The notes: a model not told the origin generated them from the letters alone. Numbered from the stretch's first letter, positions 7,633 to 14,800 are shown. The stretch: DNA of 41,235 nucleotides from 2-02-FULL-46-13 sp036517235 (GCA_036517235.1 DATDXL010000013.1:1-41235); one strand, 5' to 3'. Numbers and translations: made by a program.

Positions 7633-8931
7633 GTGAAAATTCGCACGCATGTCTTCATGTTATTAGCTACGTTAGTGTTCATCACGCTTCCATTCGTCGC
7701 ATCATCCCAAGAAGCTCCCGACCGTGAGAGGGAGCTTGCAGACCTTATCGATGCTCGATCTAGCGCCATCGCAGACCTCGAGAAAGAGATAGCAGGATAC
7801 CAAGAGCAGCTCAAATCGATTGATGGTGATAAAAAAACCCTCCAAAATCAGATAAAAAGCCTCGACATAACGAGGAAAAAATTGGTCGCAGACCTCAGCA
7901 TCACCGAAAACAAGATTACTCGAACCAACTTGCAGCTTGAGAACCTTGCCTTAGATATCAATGACAAAGAGGTGCGGATCAGTACAAGCCGTAGAGCAGT
8001 CGCTGCAGGCCTTCGGGTGGTCAATGAGCACGATGAGCGTACCTTTGTGGAAAGCCTGCTTTCAAGTCAGAATCTTTCAGATGCCTGGGAAGATGTGGAA
8101 ACCATCCAGAACGTACAGATGGGGATACAACAGAGAATTGCTGCGCTGGGTGAGATCAAGACTGACCTTGAAGACAGGCAGGCTGAGTCAACACGCATAA
8201 AAGATGAGCTCATACGGCTTAAATCTAATCTCTCGGGTCAGAAAAAAGTCATCGAGTACAATACGAAAGAAAAGAATTCTCTTCTCACGACCACCAAGAA
8301 CAGTGAAGCAAACTACCAAAAGCTCCTGAATGAAAAGGTGGCACTTCGGGATGCGTTCGAGAAAGAGCTCCTTGGATTTGAATCAGAGCTGAAACTTCTC
8401 AAAGACCCGTCAAGTATTCCCACACCACAGCAAGGGATACTTTCATGGCCTTTAAACTCGATCCGTATTACACAATACTTCGGCAATACGACGTTTGCAA
8501 AAAATAACCCCCAGGTCTACAACGGAAATGGTCATAATGGAATCGACCTTGCCGCTTCCGTCGGAACGCCCATAAAAGCGGCGCGGGATGGGGAAGTCAC
8601 GGCGACCGGAGATACCGACGCAGTATGCCCGGGGGCATCCTACGGCAAATGGATCCTTATAGAGCATGACAACGGTCTTTCGACCCTCTACGCGCATCTC
8701 TCGGTCATTTCTCTCTCTAAAGGAGACGCTGTAGGCCAAGGTCTCACCGTAGGCTATAGCGGAAACACCGGCTATTCGACCGGCCCGCACCTTCATTTCA
8801 CGGTCTACGCGACGCAAGGCCTTATAGTCGCCAACAGAAAGAGCCGTGTATGCGGAGGCACCTACACGATGCCTATCGCAGACCTCCGAGCGTATCTTAA
8901 CCCCATACCGTATTTGCCCGCACTTCCATAA
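7633..8931 (+). CDS. Secreted M23 metallopeptidase with long coiled coil (EnvC/NlpD-like murein hydrolase)
   Basis: 432 aa. A signal peptide covers residues 1-24 or so (hydrophobic LLATLVFITLPFVASS), a heptad-rich coiled coil about 30-255, and a LytM/M23 domain about 275-420. Zinc ligands fit the family pattern: His301 and Asp305 in HNGIDL, then His386 and His388 in GPHLHF. The architecture matches EnvC-type proteins, where the coiled coil regulates amidases and the LytM domain may be degenerate, but here all four metal ligands are intact, so it is probably an active endopeptidase. It starts with GTG, 41 bases after gltX. Envelope remodelling at division or growth is the likely role. Confidence 0.85.
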   Translation: MKIRTHVFMLLATLVFITLPFVASSQEAPDRERELADLIDARSSAIADLEKEIAGYQEQLKSIDGDKKTLQNQIKSLDITRKKLVADLSITENKITRTNLQLENLALDINDKEVRISTSRRAVAAGLRVVNEHDERTFVESLLSSQNLSDAWEDVETIQNVQMGIQQRIAALGEIKTDLEDRQAESTRIKDELIRLKSNLSGQKKVIEYNTKEKNSLLTTTKNSEANYQKLLNEKVALRDAFEKELLGFESELKLLKDPSSIPTPQQGILSWPLNSIRITQYFGNTTFAKNNPQVYNGNGHNGIDLAASVGTPIKAARDGEVTATGDTDAVCPGASYGKWILIEHDNGLSTLYAHLSVISLSKGDAVGQGLTVGYSGNTGYSTGPHLHFTVYATQGLIVANRKSRVCGGTYTMPIADLRAYLNPIPYLPALP

Positions 8932-9062
8932 ATGGTATATACTTGAGTCCACCCGTCAAAATTTATGACTTATTGGAGCACAATTACTAAAGAAAAAATG
9001 CTAAAAACAATAAGGCTTTTTCTGGGGCGAAATATTATTCGGTATTAAATGTAGGCAGGTAA

Positions 9063-9296
9063 ATGAAAAAAAACGACCAGCGAGGGATTATTCACCTCAT
9101 TGTTCTCATCTTCGTAGCCCTTTTAGCCCTAAGCTACTTCGGTATAGACCTCGAAGAGGTCTTTACGAAGCCTCTTTTGAAGAAAAATATCAACTTTACG
9201 TGGGATAAGTCAAAGGAGATTTGGACTGACTATGTCTATGAACCCATCATGAATATCTTCAATAAAAAGGACGGTGACACTGATACTACAGAATAA
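9063..9296 (+). CDS. Small single-span membrane protein (conserved Parcubacteria type)
   Basis: 77 aa. It has a basic start, then a hydrophobic span IIHLIVLIFVALLALSYFG (about 9-27), then FGIDLEEVF and a charged tail with WDKSKEIWTDYVYEPI. I recall similar short proteins with this RG-I-hydrophobic-YFG pattern throughout Parcubacteria, without assigned function; this is from memory. GCAGG (9055-9059) lies 3 bases before ATG as a weak ribosome site. It is not clearly in an operon, with 131 bases separating it from the M23 gene. Topology predicts the C-terminus outside or inside depending on the unresolved N-terminal charge rule. Confidence 0.7.
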   Translation: MKKNDQRGIIHLIVLIFVALLALSYFGIDLEEVFTKPLLKKNINFTWDKSKEIWTDYVYEPIMNIFNKKDGDTDTTE

Positions 9297-9434
9297 ACTA
9301 CGACCGAATAGGAATTTCTTATTGCCTAACGAGTGGGCGACCGAACGTTGAGGCGATTGAGGAGCTCAGGCGACGAAATACTGAGCACAGCAGTGCGAAC
9401 GTAAGGAATACTGAGGCCAGTAGGCCGAATGTGC

Positions 9435-9495
9435 GGAGAGAAAACGTATCCTCGTTTTCTCTCCCGAACTGGGACGGCAACAAAGGTTTAAATAC
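9435..9495. repeat. Dispersed intergenic repeat, copy A (hairpin plus 32-bp box)
   Basis: A 12-bp inverted repeat, GGAGAGAAAACG (9435-9446) and CGTTTTCTCTCC (9453-9464), is followed by a box starting CCGAACTGGGACGG and ending AACAAAGGTTTAAATAC (9464-9495). A second copy with the same order, hairpin then box, lies at 25747-25804. Confidence 0.6.
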
Positions 9496-9526
9496 AGACT
9501 TTATCTACAGTATCTTTTGCGACATA

Positions 9527-10168
9527 ATGAAAAAAGAAATCTGGAATAGCGATAGTGTTAAAGAAGGGCTCTTTAAGTTCTTCAAACAATACGGTCATTA
9601 CCCAACAGCGACTGAAGTTGATGATTGTGACTATTTGCCCGCTACACGAACTATAGAACGAAGATTCGGAGGTCTGGTTGCATTTAGGAAAGATCTGCAT
9701 ATCGGGTCACAGACAGATTTCCGTTTTGGCGAACATAGCTCCAAACGGGCTTTCACAATCAATACGAGAGCTCATAAGGTAGAAAAAGAGGTTTACGAGT
9801 ACTTGGTTAAGAGATTTAGCACTCAATTCGTCCACAGAGAGTATTTCTTTACCGATGATAAACGGACACGGGCTGATTTCTTTGTATTTGATGCCGATAA
9901 AGGGTTCTGCGTTGACATATTCTTTGCCTCAAGTCTTCGTAATGTATCAGGATGCTTGAATAGCAAACTTAGTAAATATCAATCGGAATACATGCGCCAC
10001 TATCCAGTGATATTCCTGCAAATGAACGTCGAGATCACACAAGAAAGACTCGATCTTCTTGTGCATCACAAGAAGAGAAGGATTCTTAACGGACAAACTC
10101 TTATGTCCTGGGAAACATTCAAGAGGTTCTGCGAAAGTAAGAAACCCCTCCGGCTTTCAAAAGCTTAA
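9527..10168 (+). CDS. Nuclease-like protein with homing-endonuclease-associated repeat
   Basis: 213 aa from ATG 9527; a GTG 32 codons upstream lies inside the intergenic repeat and is rejected as the start. Residues about 12-55 (FFKQYGHYPTATE, then ATRTIERRFGGLVAFRKDL) match the short helical repeat that accompanies HNH and homing endonucleases. Residues about 115-150 hold RADFFVFDADKGFCVDIFF, compatible with a PD-(D/E)XK-type core (Asp, strand, Asp, strand), though a clear catalytic Lys is not evident. No second gene suggests a restriction system. It is flanked by a repeat element upstream and is more A/T-rich than its neighbours, so transfer is plausible. The DNA-binding call is moderately secure; the catalytic class is a guess. 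Confidence 0.55.
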   Translation: MKKEIWNSDSVKEGLFKFFKQYGHYPTATEVDDCDYLPATRTIERRFGGLVAFRKDLHIGSQTDFRFGEHSSKRAFTINTRAHKVEKEVYEYLVKRFSTQFVHREYFFTDDKRTRADFFVFDADKGFCVDIFFASSLRNVSGCLNSKLSKYQSEYMRHYPVIFLQMNVEITQERLDLLVHHKKRRILNGQTLMSWETFKRFCESKKPLRLSKA

Positions 10169-10302
10169 GGGGGAGGACCTACTGGGCATAGGGGCTATAT
10201 GTCGTACAACCTACACGCGCAAAAGATATATTGTGCGACGTATCTACATTCAAACTATGCTGCAAGAACCCCCCCTATCAATTCGAGGTCTCCTTATAAA
10301 AG

Positions 10303-10340
10303 AAAGTCCCCGCGACGATTTCTCAAATCGCGGGGACTTT
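10303..10340 (-). terminator. Intrinsic terminator of the gene at 10345-10644
   Basis: Perfect 13-bp stem, AAAGTCCCCGCGA (10303-10315) with TCGCGGGGACTTT (10328-10340). On the minus strand the stem is followed by CTTTTAT. It sits right after the stop of the minus-strand gene. Confidence 0.8.
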
Positions 10341-10344
10341 GGGA

Positions 10345-10644
10345 TCAAAGGGCAAAGAGACTTCTTAAATAGCTCCAGAGGGAACGCCTGGGAAAGGCGG
10401 ATTTCTGTGGCGTAAAAGGAACGAATGGTTTTGGCTCTGGAGCATGAGTGATCGCTGAGGCGTGTTTCAGAATCTCTTCGCAATCAACGCTTCCTCCCCT
10501 CTTCTCCCTGTGGGCCTTGTGGAGGAGGGCGTTGAAAGCAATGAGAACTTGTGAGCGATGCGGCTCATCGAATGATCGTTTGATGCGGAGCCTGACTTGT
10601 CCTTCGGTTTCCCGAATGTCCATGATCTGAAAACCTGTCATCAT
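10345..10644 (-). CDS. Hypothetical small protein
   Basis: 99 aa. I chose the start at 10644 because the minus strand has GGAGGA 7 bases before this ATG, one of the few good ribosome sites in the window. The longer frame beginning at 10680 lacks one. The sequence (QVRLRIKRSF, AFNALLHKAHREKRGG) is basic with no membrane span and a Pro/Phe-rich tail. I recognise no family. It has its own terminator at 10303-10340 and stands alone between the nuclease-like gene and the transglycosylase. Confidence 0.6.
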   Translation of the reverse strand: MMTGFQIMDIRETEGQVRLRIKRSFDEPHRSQVLIAFNALLHKAHREKRGGSVDCEEILKHASAITHAPEPKPFVPFTPQKSAFPRRSLWSYLRSLFAL

Positions 10645-10733
10645 GCGTGTGTCCTCCGATGGTTGACGTTTAAATTCCAAGAAAAGCGAACCCTCTGAAA
10701 TGTAACACTATACCTGTTTCGTAAAACAGACAA

Positions 10734-10824
10734 GCCCCGTAGTGAAATTTCGGGTCGGCTTAACATCATCTGTGGAAAAACTTGATCACGCCAAGGGCGT
10801 AACCCGAAATTCTACTAATGGGGC
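10734..10824. ncRNA. Possible structured RNA (long stem with internal loop)
   Basis: Nested arms pair over 91 bases: GCCCC (10734-10738) with GGGGC (10820-10824), GTAG (10739-10742) with CTAC (10812-10815), and AATTTCGGGT (10746-10755) with ACCCGAAATT (10802-10811). An intrinsic terminator follows at 10832-10860, so a short plus-strand transcript of about 130 nt is plausible. The strand is not proven; on the minus strand it would lie downstream of the transglycosylase. Confidence 0.4.
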
Positions 10825-10831
10825 AAGTAAC

Positions 10832-10860
10832 AAAAAGGACCCCCTGTGGAGATCCTTTTT
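10832..10860. terminator. Bidirectional intrinsic terminator
   Basis: AAAAAGGA (10832-10839) pairs with TCCTTTTT (10853-10860), with more C-G pairs inside. The A/T ends give a T tract on both strands: downstream of the transglycosylase on minus, and of the structured element 10734-10824 on plus. Confidence 0.75.
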
Positions 10861-10881
10861 GCGTGTCGCTAAGCCATTTCC

Positions 10882-11337
10882 TTAGCTCTGGAACTCAGAC
10901 CAGCATTTAGAAGACGACTTCCACGGTCGAACGCCCTGCTTCTCATAGAGGTACTTCGCATACGCGAGGTTACCTTCAAGGGTATGGAGATCGAACCCGA
11001 GCCCTTCGGCACGCTCTTTATGGTACGTCTCATTTATTTGCATCACTCCAACATCGTTGGAATTCACATTGCCACGCAAGACATTGCCGTCAAGGCCAAG
11101 GTGTCGATACGTTGACTCACAACGAGCGATCTCCGCGAGGACCGGAGAATCAGTGAAATATTCCTGGACATAGGCCGCGATAGACTCGCGACGCGTATAA
11201 TCCACGAACTTTGCCTCTGAGACTACCGTCCTATCCACCTTAACGATTGGGGATGTGCTCTGCGATGAACTTGTCCCCTGTCCCGCGATGATCGACGAGA
11301 GCATAAGGAACCCCGTAGCAAAATCTAGTACTGCCAT
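10882..11337 (-). CDS. Secreted lytic transglycosylase-like protein (SLT/lysozyme fold)
   Basis: 151 aa. A hydrophobic N-terminus (about 5-20) serves as export signal, followed by a Ser/Thr linker and a compact lysozyme-like domain from about residue 62. Key features are IARCESTYRHLG with the catalytic Glu (ES pair), then NSNDVGVMQINETYH (the GxMQI motif), LEGNLAYAKYLYEKQG, and the C-terminal PWKSSSKCW. Two Cys residues (in ARCE and SKCW) could form a disulfide. Such small SLT proteins cleave peptidoglycan glycan strands. The promoter and leader upstream (11338-11479) contain a terminator-like hairpin, so expression may be attenuated. The mature enzyme would be about 120 aa, at the short end of the family. 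Confidence 0.8.
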   Translation of the reverse strand: MAVLDFATGFLMLSSIIAGQGTSSSQSTSPIVKVDRTVVSEAKFVDYTRRESIAAYVQEYFTDSPVLAEIARCESTYRHLGLDGNVLRGNVNSNDVGVMQINETYHKERAEGLGFDLHTLEGNLAYAKYLYEKQGVRPWKSSSKCWSEFQS

Positions 11338-11403
11338 AGTGTTTTTCTTCGTTACAACAGGTTTGTCTTGGTATTTCCCATTTCGTGCTAGTAAAAGTAA
11401 AGT

Positions 11404-11445
11404 AAATACCTACCAAAACAAAAATCAGAGCGCGATGCCCTGACT
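11404..11445 (-). promoter_or_regulatory. Promoter-proximal terminator hairpin in the transglycosylase leader (attenuator candidate)
   Basis: On the minus strand TCAGGGC pairs with GCTCTGA (plus 11437-11443 and 11425-11431) and is followed by TTTTTGTTTT. It begins only a few bases after the predicted transcription start at about 11445. Further down, GGTATTT and AAATACC (plus 11404-11410 and 11370-11376) can form a second stem before the ATG. Confidence 0.5.
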
Positions 11446-11451
11446 TCTTAC

Positions 11452-11479
11452 ATTATAGCATATCTATGGTGGTTGTCAA
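11452..11479 (-). promoter_or_regulatory. Consensus promoter for the transglycosylase
   Basis: On the minus strand TTGACA (plus 11474-11479), a 16-base spacer and TATAAT (plus 11452-11457): both hexamers perfect. Predicted start is about 11445, leaving a leader of about 108 nt before the ATG at 11337. Confidence 0.8.
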
Positions 11480-11718
11480 CACCTCCCCACAAAAAACAAA
11501 CTAGGTCAAACTCCTATAAATGGCTCATCAGAGGCATAAATATATCCTTTTATCAACACCCTGGATAGGTTAAAACGTCAATCTTTGACTTCTTGAGTAG
11601 TTCGTCAAACAACGTATGGACGTACCTACAGCAATATGCCTCGATTTTAGCTTAAATCCAGAGAAAAATAGTAGAAAAACGCTGCCCTTTAGCTTGAATT
11701 TTAGACCTTTAATCAGAG

Positions 11719-11789
11719 TCGGGGTGCGGAGAGTTGAACTCCGACCTTACCCACCCCATGGGCAGATACTACCGTTATACTACACCCCG
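11719..11789 (-). tRNA. tRNA-Pro (anticodon GGG)
   Basis: 71 nt on the minus strand. The acceptor stem CGGGGTG pairs with CACCCCG, the discriminator is A, and the 5' CGG start is typical of bacterial tRNA-Pro. The anticodon stem TGCCC/GGGTA closes the loop ATGGGGT, reading GGG after U33. The T arm is CGGAG-TTCAACT-CTCCG. The D stem (GTAT/GTAT) is weak, with a G-T pair at each end. CCA is not encoded. It lies 24 bases downstream of the exonuclease gene on the same strand, so it may be cotranscribed. Confidence 0.93.
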
Positions 11790-11813
11790 ATACCGAAATA
11801 CTCTACCAGAAAA

Positions 11814-12419
11814 TCATCGCGTATCCAACGTATCACCCCACAGCAGAGCGTATTTCTTGAATAGCGGAAGTAATGGTTTCCCATACAAAAGCCTACTGAA
11901 CGCTTCAGCTTCATAGGTAGCGCCCCGGAGCCCATTGTGAGGCTTCGGCTCTTCCGGAAGACCACAGTAGACGAGTATCTTGTCGAGCGAAAGCGCCGAA
12001 TGTCCATGCATCAAAGGTATCACTGCTCCCCTCTGCACCATGTGCATGTAGGCAACGGAATGGAGATCGATCGTTCGGAACGCGAATTGCCAGTCTAGAT
12101 GATTGCGCGCTGCGCCTGCCCGAAGGAAATCTCTGTCGGCGGAAGGGTTCTGGCCCGCTATGGTCTTCTCCGCACATCCCTCTGACCACGCCAGAAACGC
12201 GCGAACTAAATCGCCTTCTGTCTGCTTTTTTGCGTCTGCAAGCTCCTCATGCGTAAAACCGTTGACAGCAAGCGCTTCTACATCTACGTGAGCGCCCTCC
12301 CACACACGGCACTCACCGTAGAACGTATTAGAAGAATTGAGAAAATCAATCGCACCCACCGAAAGGAGGCTGTGGTTTTGTGGATCCAAACCGCTCGACT
12401 CCATATCAACGACTATCAT
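11814..12419 (-). CDS. DnaQ-like 3'-5' exonuclease (DEDD family, modified last motif)
   Basis: 201 aa. The ExoI motif is DMES (Asp5, Glu7), the ExoII region is AGQNPSADRDFL (about 88-99), and the ExoIII region is HNGLRGATYEAEAF (His161 onward). In DnaQ the catalytic Asp lies five residues after the His, but here that position is Gly166 and the nearest acidic residue is Glu170. Either the metal ligand is shifted or activity is reduced. Substrate (DNA proofreading or RNA trimming) cannot be told. TATACT (minus strand, 12431-12426) lies exactly 6 bases before ATG, with no ribosome site, so the mRNA is probably leaderless. tRNA-Pro follows on the same strand, which would fit an RNA-processing role but does not prove it. 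Confidence 0.75.
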   Translation of the reverse strand: MIVVDMESSGLDPQNHSLLSVGAIDFLNSSNTFYGECRVWEGAHVDVEALAVNGFTHEELADAKKQTEGDLVRAFLAWSEGCAEKTIAGQNPSADRDFLRAGAARNHLDWQFAFRTIDLHSVAYMHMVQRGAVIPLMHGHSALSLDKILVYCGLPEEPKPHNGLRGATYEAEAFSRLLYGKPLLPLFKKYALLWGDTLDTR

Positions 12420-12546
12420 TAGGTAAGTATATCGTACAAAATCTTGTGGTAACAGAAGACACGTGATAGCCTAAAACGGCTGTGGTGTCCGAACCTTGCA
12501 TCAAGGAGGAAAAAACAGGCATAAAAAGTTGGTGACACTTGGCAAC

Positions 12547-12582
12547 GCCGCCCGAACCAGACATCGGGCGGCAACTCTTTTT
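12547..12582. terminator. Intrinsic terminator
   Basis: GCCGCCCGA (12547-12555) pairs with TCGGGCGGC (12564-12572), followed on plus by AACTCTTTTT. On minus it lies just after the gene at 12589-12990. The clean T tract is on plus, where no upstream gene is seen, so its direction is uncertain. Confidence 0.6.
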
Positions 12583-12588
12583 ACGTTA

Positions 12589-12990
12589 CTATGGTAACCC
12601 TTTGCAATTCGCTGCAGGGGTATACCCTGCGGCACGAGCGGCTTCGATAGAAGCGAAATAAATTTTATTGGATTCCTTGATGCTCCGTGCTCCTGCGCAC
12701 CAGGGAAAATGGTACTTGCTGCCGGTCTTTGAAGCCACAACTTGGCCTCCTGTGACTTCTTGCGAATTCTTCGTATTTACGGGAGAGGAAATCACTTTCT
12801 CCTGTGAAGCTATGGCATCGTGAACAGCCGCTTCCTGTTCGACACTCACACTTCCTGATTCAAGCGCCGAAAGCCGCCCCAGGGCGAATGCGCCCGATGC
12901 CGATAACACGATGATGGCAAGAACCACCACATCTTTTCTCTCTCCAGAAGCAGAGGTCTTGATAAATTCTCGTATGTCAGGTATACTCAT
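12589..12990 (-). CDS. Membrane-anchored protein with C-terminal Ada-like/TNase-tail domain
   Basis: 133 aa. The N-terminus is cytoplasmic (about 1-18), one membrane span VVVLAIIVLSASGAFALG lies at about 21-38, then a Glu/Ser/Val-rich linker. The C-terminal domain (about 83-133) has the pattern ASKTGSKYHFPWC, then FASIEAARAAGYTPAANCKG. This motif (H-x-P-x-C, then N-C-K-G) resembles the small Ada-type metal-binding domain found at the ends of some secreted nucleases. Only one His and two Cys of the usual set are obvious. I recall similar proteins in Parcubacteria. Function is unknown; a DNA- or metal-binding role on the outer face is a guess. TACGCA lies 6 bases before ATG, close to the leaderless pattern seen elsewhere. 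Confidence 0.65.
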   Translation of the reverse strand: MSIPDIREFIKTSASGERKDVVVLAIIVLSASGAFALGRLSALESGSVSVEQEAAVHDAIASQEKVISSPVNTKNSQEVTGGQVVASKTGSKYHFPWCAGARSIKESNKIYFASIEAARAAGYTPAANCKGLP

Positions 12991-13033
12991 CTCCGTTGCG
13001 TATATTTTACTATATCCTATGCGCTAATCCCTA

Positions 13034-13039
13034 TACCCT
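13034..13039 (+). promoter_or_regulatory. -10 box of leaderless rpmA
   Basis: TACCCT ends exactly 6 bases before the ATG at 13046, and no ribosome site is present. Confidence 0.55.
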
Positions 13040-13045
13040 ACTTCT

Positions 13046-13324
13046 ATGGCACATACAAAAGCAGGCGGAACAGCAAAAAACCTTACCGACTCAAATGCGC
13101 AGTACCTGGGCATCAAGCTTTATGCTGGTGAAAAAGCTCGCGTAGGAGCCATTATCGTGCGCCAGAGAGGTACGAGGATTTTGCCTGGTAAAAATGTCGG
13201 ATTGGGCAAAGACCACACGCTCTTCGCACTAAAAGACGGTATCGTGGCATACTCCCGAAAACGAAAGCACAATTTCAATAATCGCACTGTCATCAAGAAG
13301 ATCGCGAATGTCGTTACAAAATAA
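13046..13324 (+). CDS. rpmA: 50S ribosomal protein L27
   Basis: L27 sits near the peptidyl-transferase centre. The 92 aa contain the signatures MAHTKAGG, GIKLYAGEKARVGAIIVRQRG and GKNVGLGKDHTLFALKDG. The C-terminal RKRKHNFNNRTVIKKI is basic. It starts MAHTKAGG with no cleavable extension. In most bacteria rpmA follows rplU directly, but here rplU is about 12 kb away on the other strand. The gene has its own -10 box and terminator, so it is a single-gene unit. Confidence 0.96.
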   Translation: MAHTKAGGTAKNLTDSNAQYLGIKLYAGEKARVGAIIVRQRGTRILPGKNVGLGKDHTLFALKDGIVAYSRKRKHNFNNRTVIKKIANVVTK

Positions 13325-13339
13325 CACCCTAGATGTTAT

Positions 13340-13389
13340 GAGTACAAGTATGATGCTGTAGCATTTTATTTGTACTCTCGATGTTTTTT
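13340..13389 (+). terminator. rpmA terminator
   Basis: GAGTACAA (13340-13347) pairs with TTGTACTC (13370-13377), with an inner ATGCT/AGCAT stem, and T6 follows at 13384-13389. A separate small hairpin CTCACGC/GCGTGAG is at 13401-13418. Confidence 0.65.
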
Positions 13390-13434
13390 ATTACGGAGAA
13401 CTCACGCAGTAGCGTGAGAGGGTTTAAGTTTCGC

Positions 13435-13462
13435 TTGCACGATTCTGACCCTGTGTTAGGAT
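13435..13462 (+). promoter_or_regulatory. Promoter of the MazG-like gene
   Basis: TTGCAC (13435-13440), 16-base spacer, TAGGAT (13457-13462). The predicted start is about 13469 and a good ribosome site GGAGG (13475-13479) precedes the GTG at 13486. Confidence 0.5.
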
Positions 13463-13485
13463 TCTTTTAGAAATGGAGGCTTTGT

Positions 13486-14187
13486 GTGAAAACCTATCAA
13501 CCTTTTCAGATCTGGCAGCTTGTCAATGAGACGATATATGGGAAACAGAACAGCGTCGTATATACGAGGACTGCTGACCTCGTAACTAAGGTGTCGGCAT
13601 ACGCCAAGCTCATCAACGAAAGCGCTAGACCCGATGCACGGCCAAAAGAAGTTGGGAAATTGCGGAAAAACGCAGGCATATGCTTCTCCTGGTGCATGGC
13701 AACGGCGAATAGACGTGGAATTCCCTTGGATATGGTGGTATGGGAACTCTTTCGGTACCGCTGTCCCTATTGCGGAAACTGTCCCTGCAGTCGTGAAGAC
13801 GGACCACGACGCGAATTTATCGGTCCAGAAATAGCACCTAAACCGGATACACTCTGGAAGTACCAGCAGATGTTCTACCGTATCTACCCCCACAACACAC
13901 TGGAACGTTCGGCGCTTCACCTCATCGAAGAGTCGATAGAGCTTATCGAGGCCGTGCAAGCCCTAGACCATGGTGCGGTGCATCCTCGAGTCGTCAGGAA
14001 AGAACTCGTCGATGTCATCGCCAATCTGTTCGGTGTCGTGAATTGCGCTGACATCCACCTTGAGAATACGCTCTACGATATGTACCATGATGGATGTCAC
14101 CGATGCCACAGAACGCCCTGCGATTGTGGATTCACGCTCTCTGCCGGCTCTACCTCTATCCCCCCGACACAAAAAAGCCACGGTTGA
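13486..14187 (+). CDS. Duplicated MazG-like all-alpha pyrophosphohydrolase with Cys clusters
   Basis: 233 aa, GTG start with GGAGG 6 bases upstream. The C-terminal half has the MazG metal motif: IEESIELIE (Glu148, Glu149, Glu152) followed by KELVDV (Glu173, Asp176). The N-terminal half has a similar helical layout but lacks a clear EExxE, so it looks like a decayed copy. Each half ends in a Cys cluster: CPYCGNCPC (93-101) and CHRCHRTPCDC (204-214), which could each bind zinc. MazG proteins hydrolyse NTPs to NMP and pyrophosphate and help clear damaged nucleotides. The Cys clusters are not part of classical MazG, so the partner or substrate may differ. I know of no name for this arrangement. 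Confidence 0.65.
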   Translation: MKTYQPFQIWQLVNETIYGKQNSVVYTRTADLVTKVSAYAKLINESARPDARPKEVGKLRKNAGICFSWCMATANRRGIPLDMVVWELFRYRCPYCGNCPCSREDGPRREFIGPEIAPKPDTLWKYQQMFYRIYPHNTLERSALHLIEESIELIEAVQALDHGAVHPRVVRKELVDVIANLFGVVNCADIHLENTLYDMYHDGCHRCHRTPCDCGFTLSAGSTSIPPTQKSHG

Positions 14188-14200
14188 CGCCGCGGTTTTT
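14175..14200. terminator. Weak bidirectional terminator between MazG-like gene and rplI
   Basis: AAGCCACGG and CCGCGGTT (14175-14183 and 14190-14197) pair with one bulge and one mismatch. A runs and T runs flank it, giving a T tract on both strands for the two convergent genes. Confidence 0.5.
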
Positions 14201-14219
14201 CTTGGAAAGAATCTCTTGT

Positions 14220-14666
14220 TTATTTCAGCGATTCCACTACAAGCGTGAAGGTGGCGCTTTTTCCCTGAACCTCCACCTCGATCGAGTGCTCCCCTACCGT
14301 CTTTATATGTTCAGGTAATTTCAAGAATGCCGGTAACGCATCGACATGGAGCTCATCCCTGAGCTGCTTTACGATAGTGTCCGCATGGACTCCCGCGAAC
14401 AGATGCCCCTGCTCATTGGCTTTTGCAGCAATATGAATGCTCTTTCCTTCAACCGCAGAGAGGTTCTTGGCAAGGAGATCTTCGTGGATCTTATGCTCCG
14501 CTTCCATGCGGGCTTTTTCAAGTTCTACTTGTTTGAGCGCGGAAACAGAGGCCTCACGGGCAAGACCTTGCGGAAAAAGCTTATTGATAGCATAGCCGTC
14601 AGAGACCTCTTTGACGTCAAGTCTCTTGCCGACTCCCGGGACATCTTTTAAAAAAATTACTTTCAT
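14220..14666 (-). CDS. rplI: 50S ribosomal protein L9
   Basis: 148 aa. The N-terminal domain is MKVIFLKDVPGVGKR (1-15) with VKEVSDGYAINKLFPQGLA (about 18-36), a long central helix follows (about 42-75), and the C-terminal domain is about 76-148. The length matches typical L9. L9 is reported to be missing from some CPR lineages (from general knowledge), so its presence helps placement. The promoter on the minus strand appears to be TTGGTA, 17-base spacer, TATACT, about 60-70 bases before ATG, and the leader carries four copies of a CTACGAAT-like unit (plus 14680-14714). Confidence 0.95.
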   Translation of the reverse strand: MKVIFLKDVPGVGKRLDVKEVSDGYAINKLFPQGLAREASVSALKQVELEKARMEAEHKIHEDLLAKNLSAVEGKSIHIAAKANEQGHLFAGVHADTIVKQLRDELHVDALPAFLKLPEHIKTVGEHSIEVEVQGKSATFTLVVESLK

Positions 14667-14679
14667 GTTTTATGCCAAT

Positions 14680-14714
14680 CTACGAATGATACGAATCTAC
14701 AAATCCCTACGAAT
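14680..14714. repeat. Four short direct repeats in the rplI leader
   Basis: Four near-copies of the 8-base unit CTACGAAT (plus strand: CTACGAAT, ATACGAAT, CTACAAAT, CTACGAAT) at 8-10-base spacing, between the predicted promoter and the start of rplI. Possible protein or RNA contact sites. Confidence 0.5.
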
Positions 14715-14764
14715 AGAAAGAGAAGTATATCTCAAAATCCCTTATTTACCAAGGTTTTTATATA

Positions 14765-14794
14765 TTGACATACTGCTACACAGTGTGATATAAT
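14765..14794 (+). promoter_or_regulatory. Consensus promoter of a small-RNA-like unit
   Basis: TTGACA (14765-14770), 18-base spacer, TATAAT (14789-14794) preceded by TGTGA. Both hexamers are perfect. Predicted start is about 14801, and no normal gene follows before the terminator at 14952-14980. Confidence 0.75.
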
Positions 14795-14800
14795 AATAAG

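Noticed and set aside
9431..9526. N-terminal extension of the nuclease-like protein from GTG 9431
   Set aside because: The added codons are made of the dispersed repeat hairpin; ATG 9527 begins the recognisable helical repeat.
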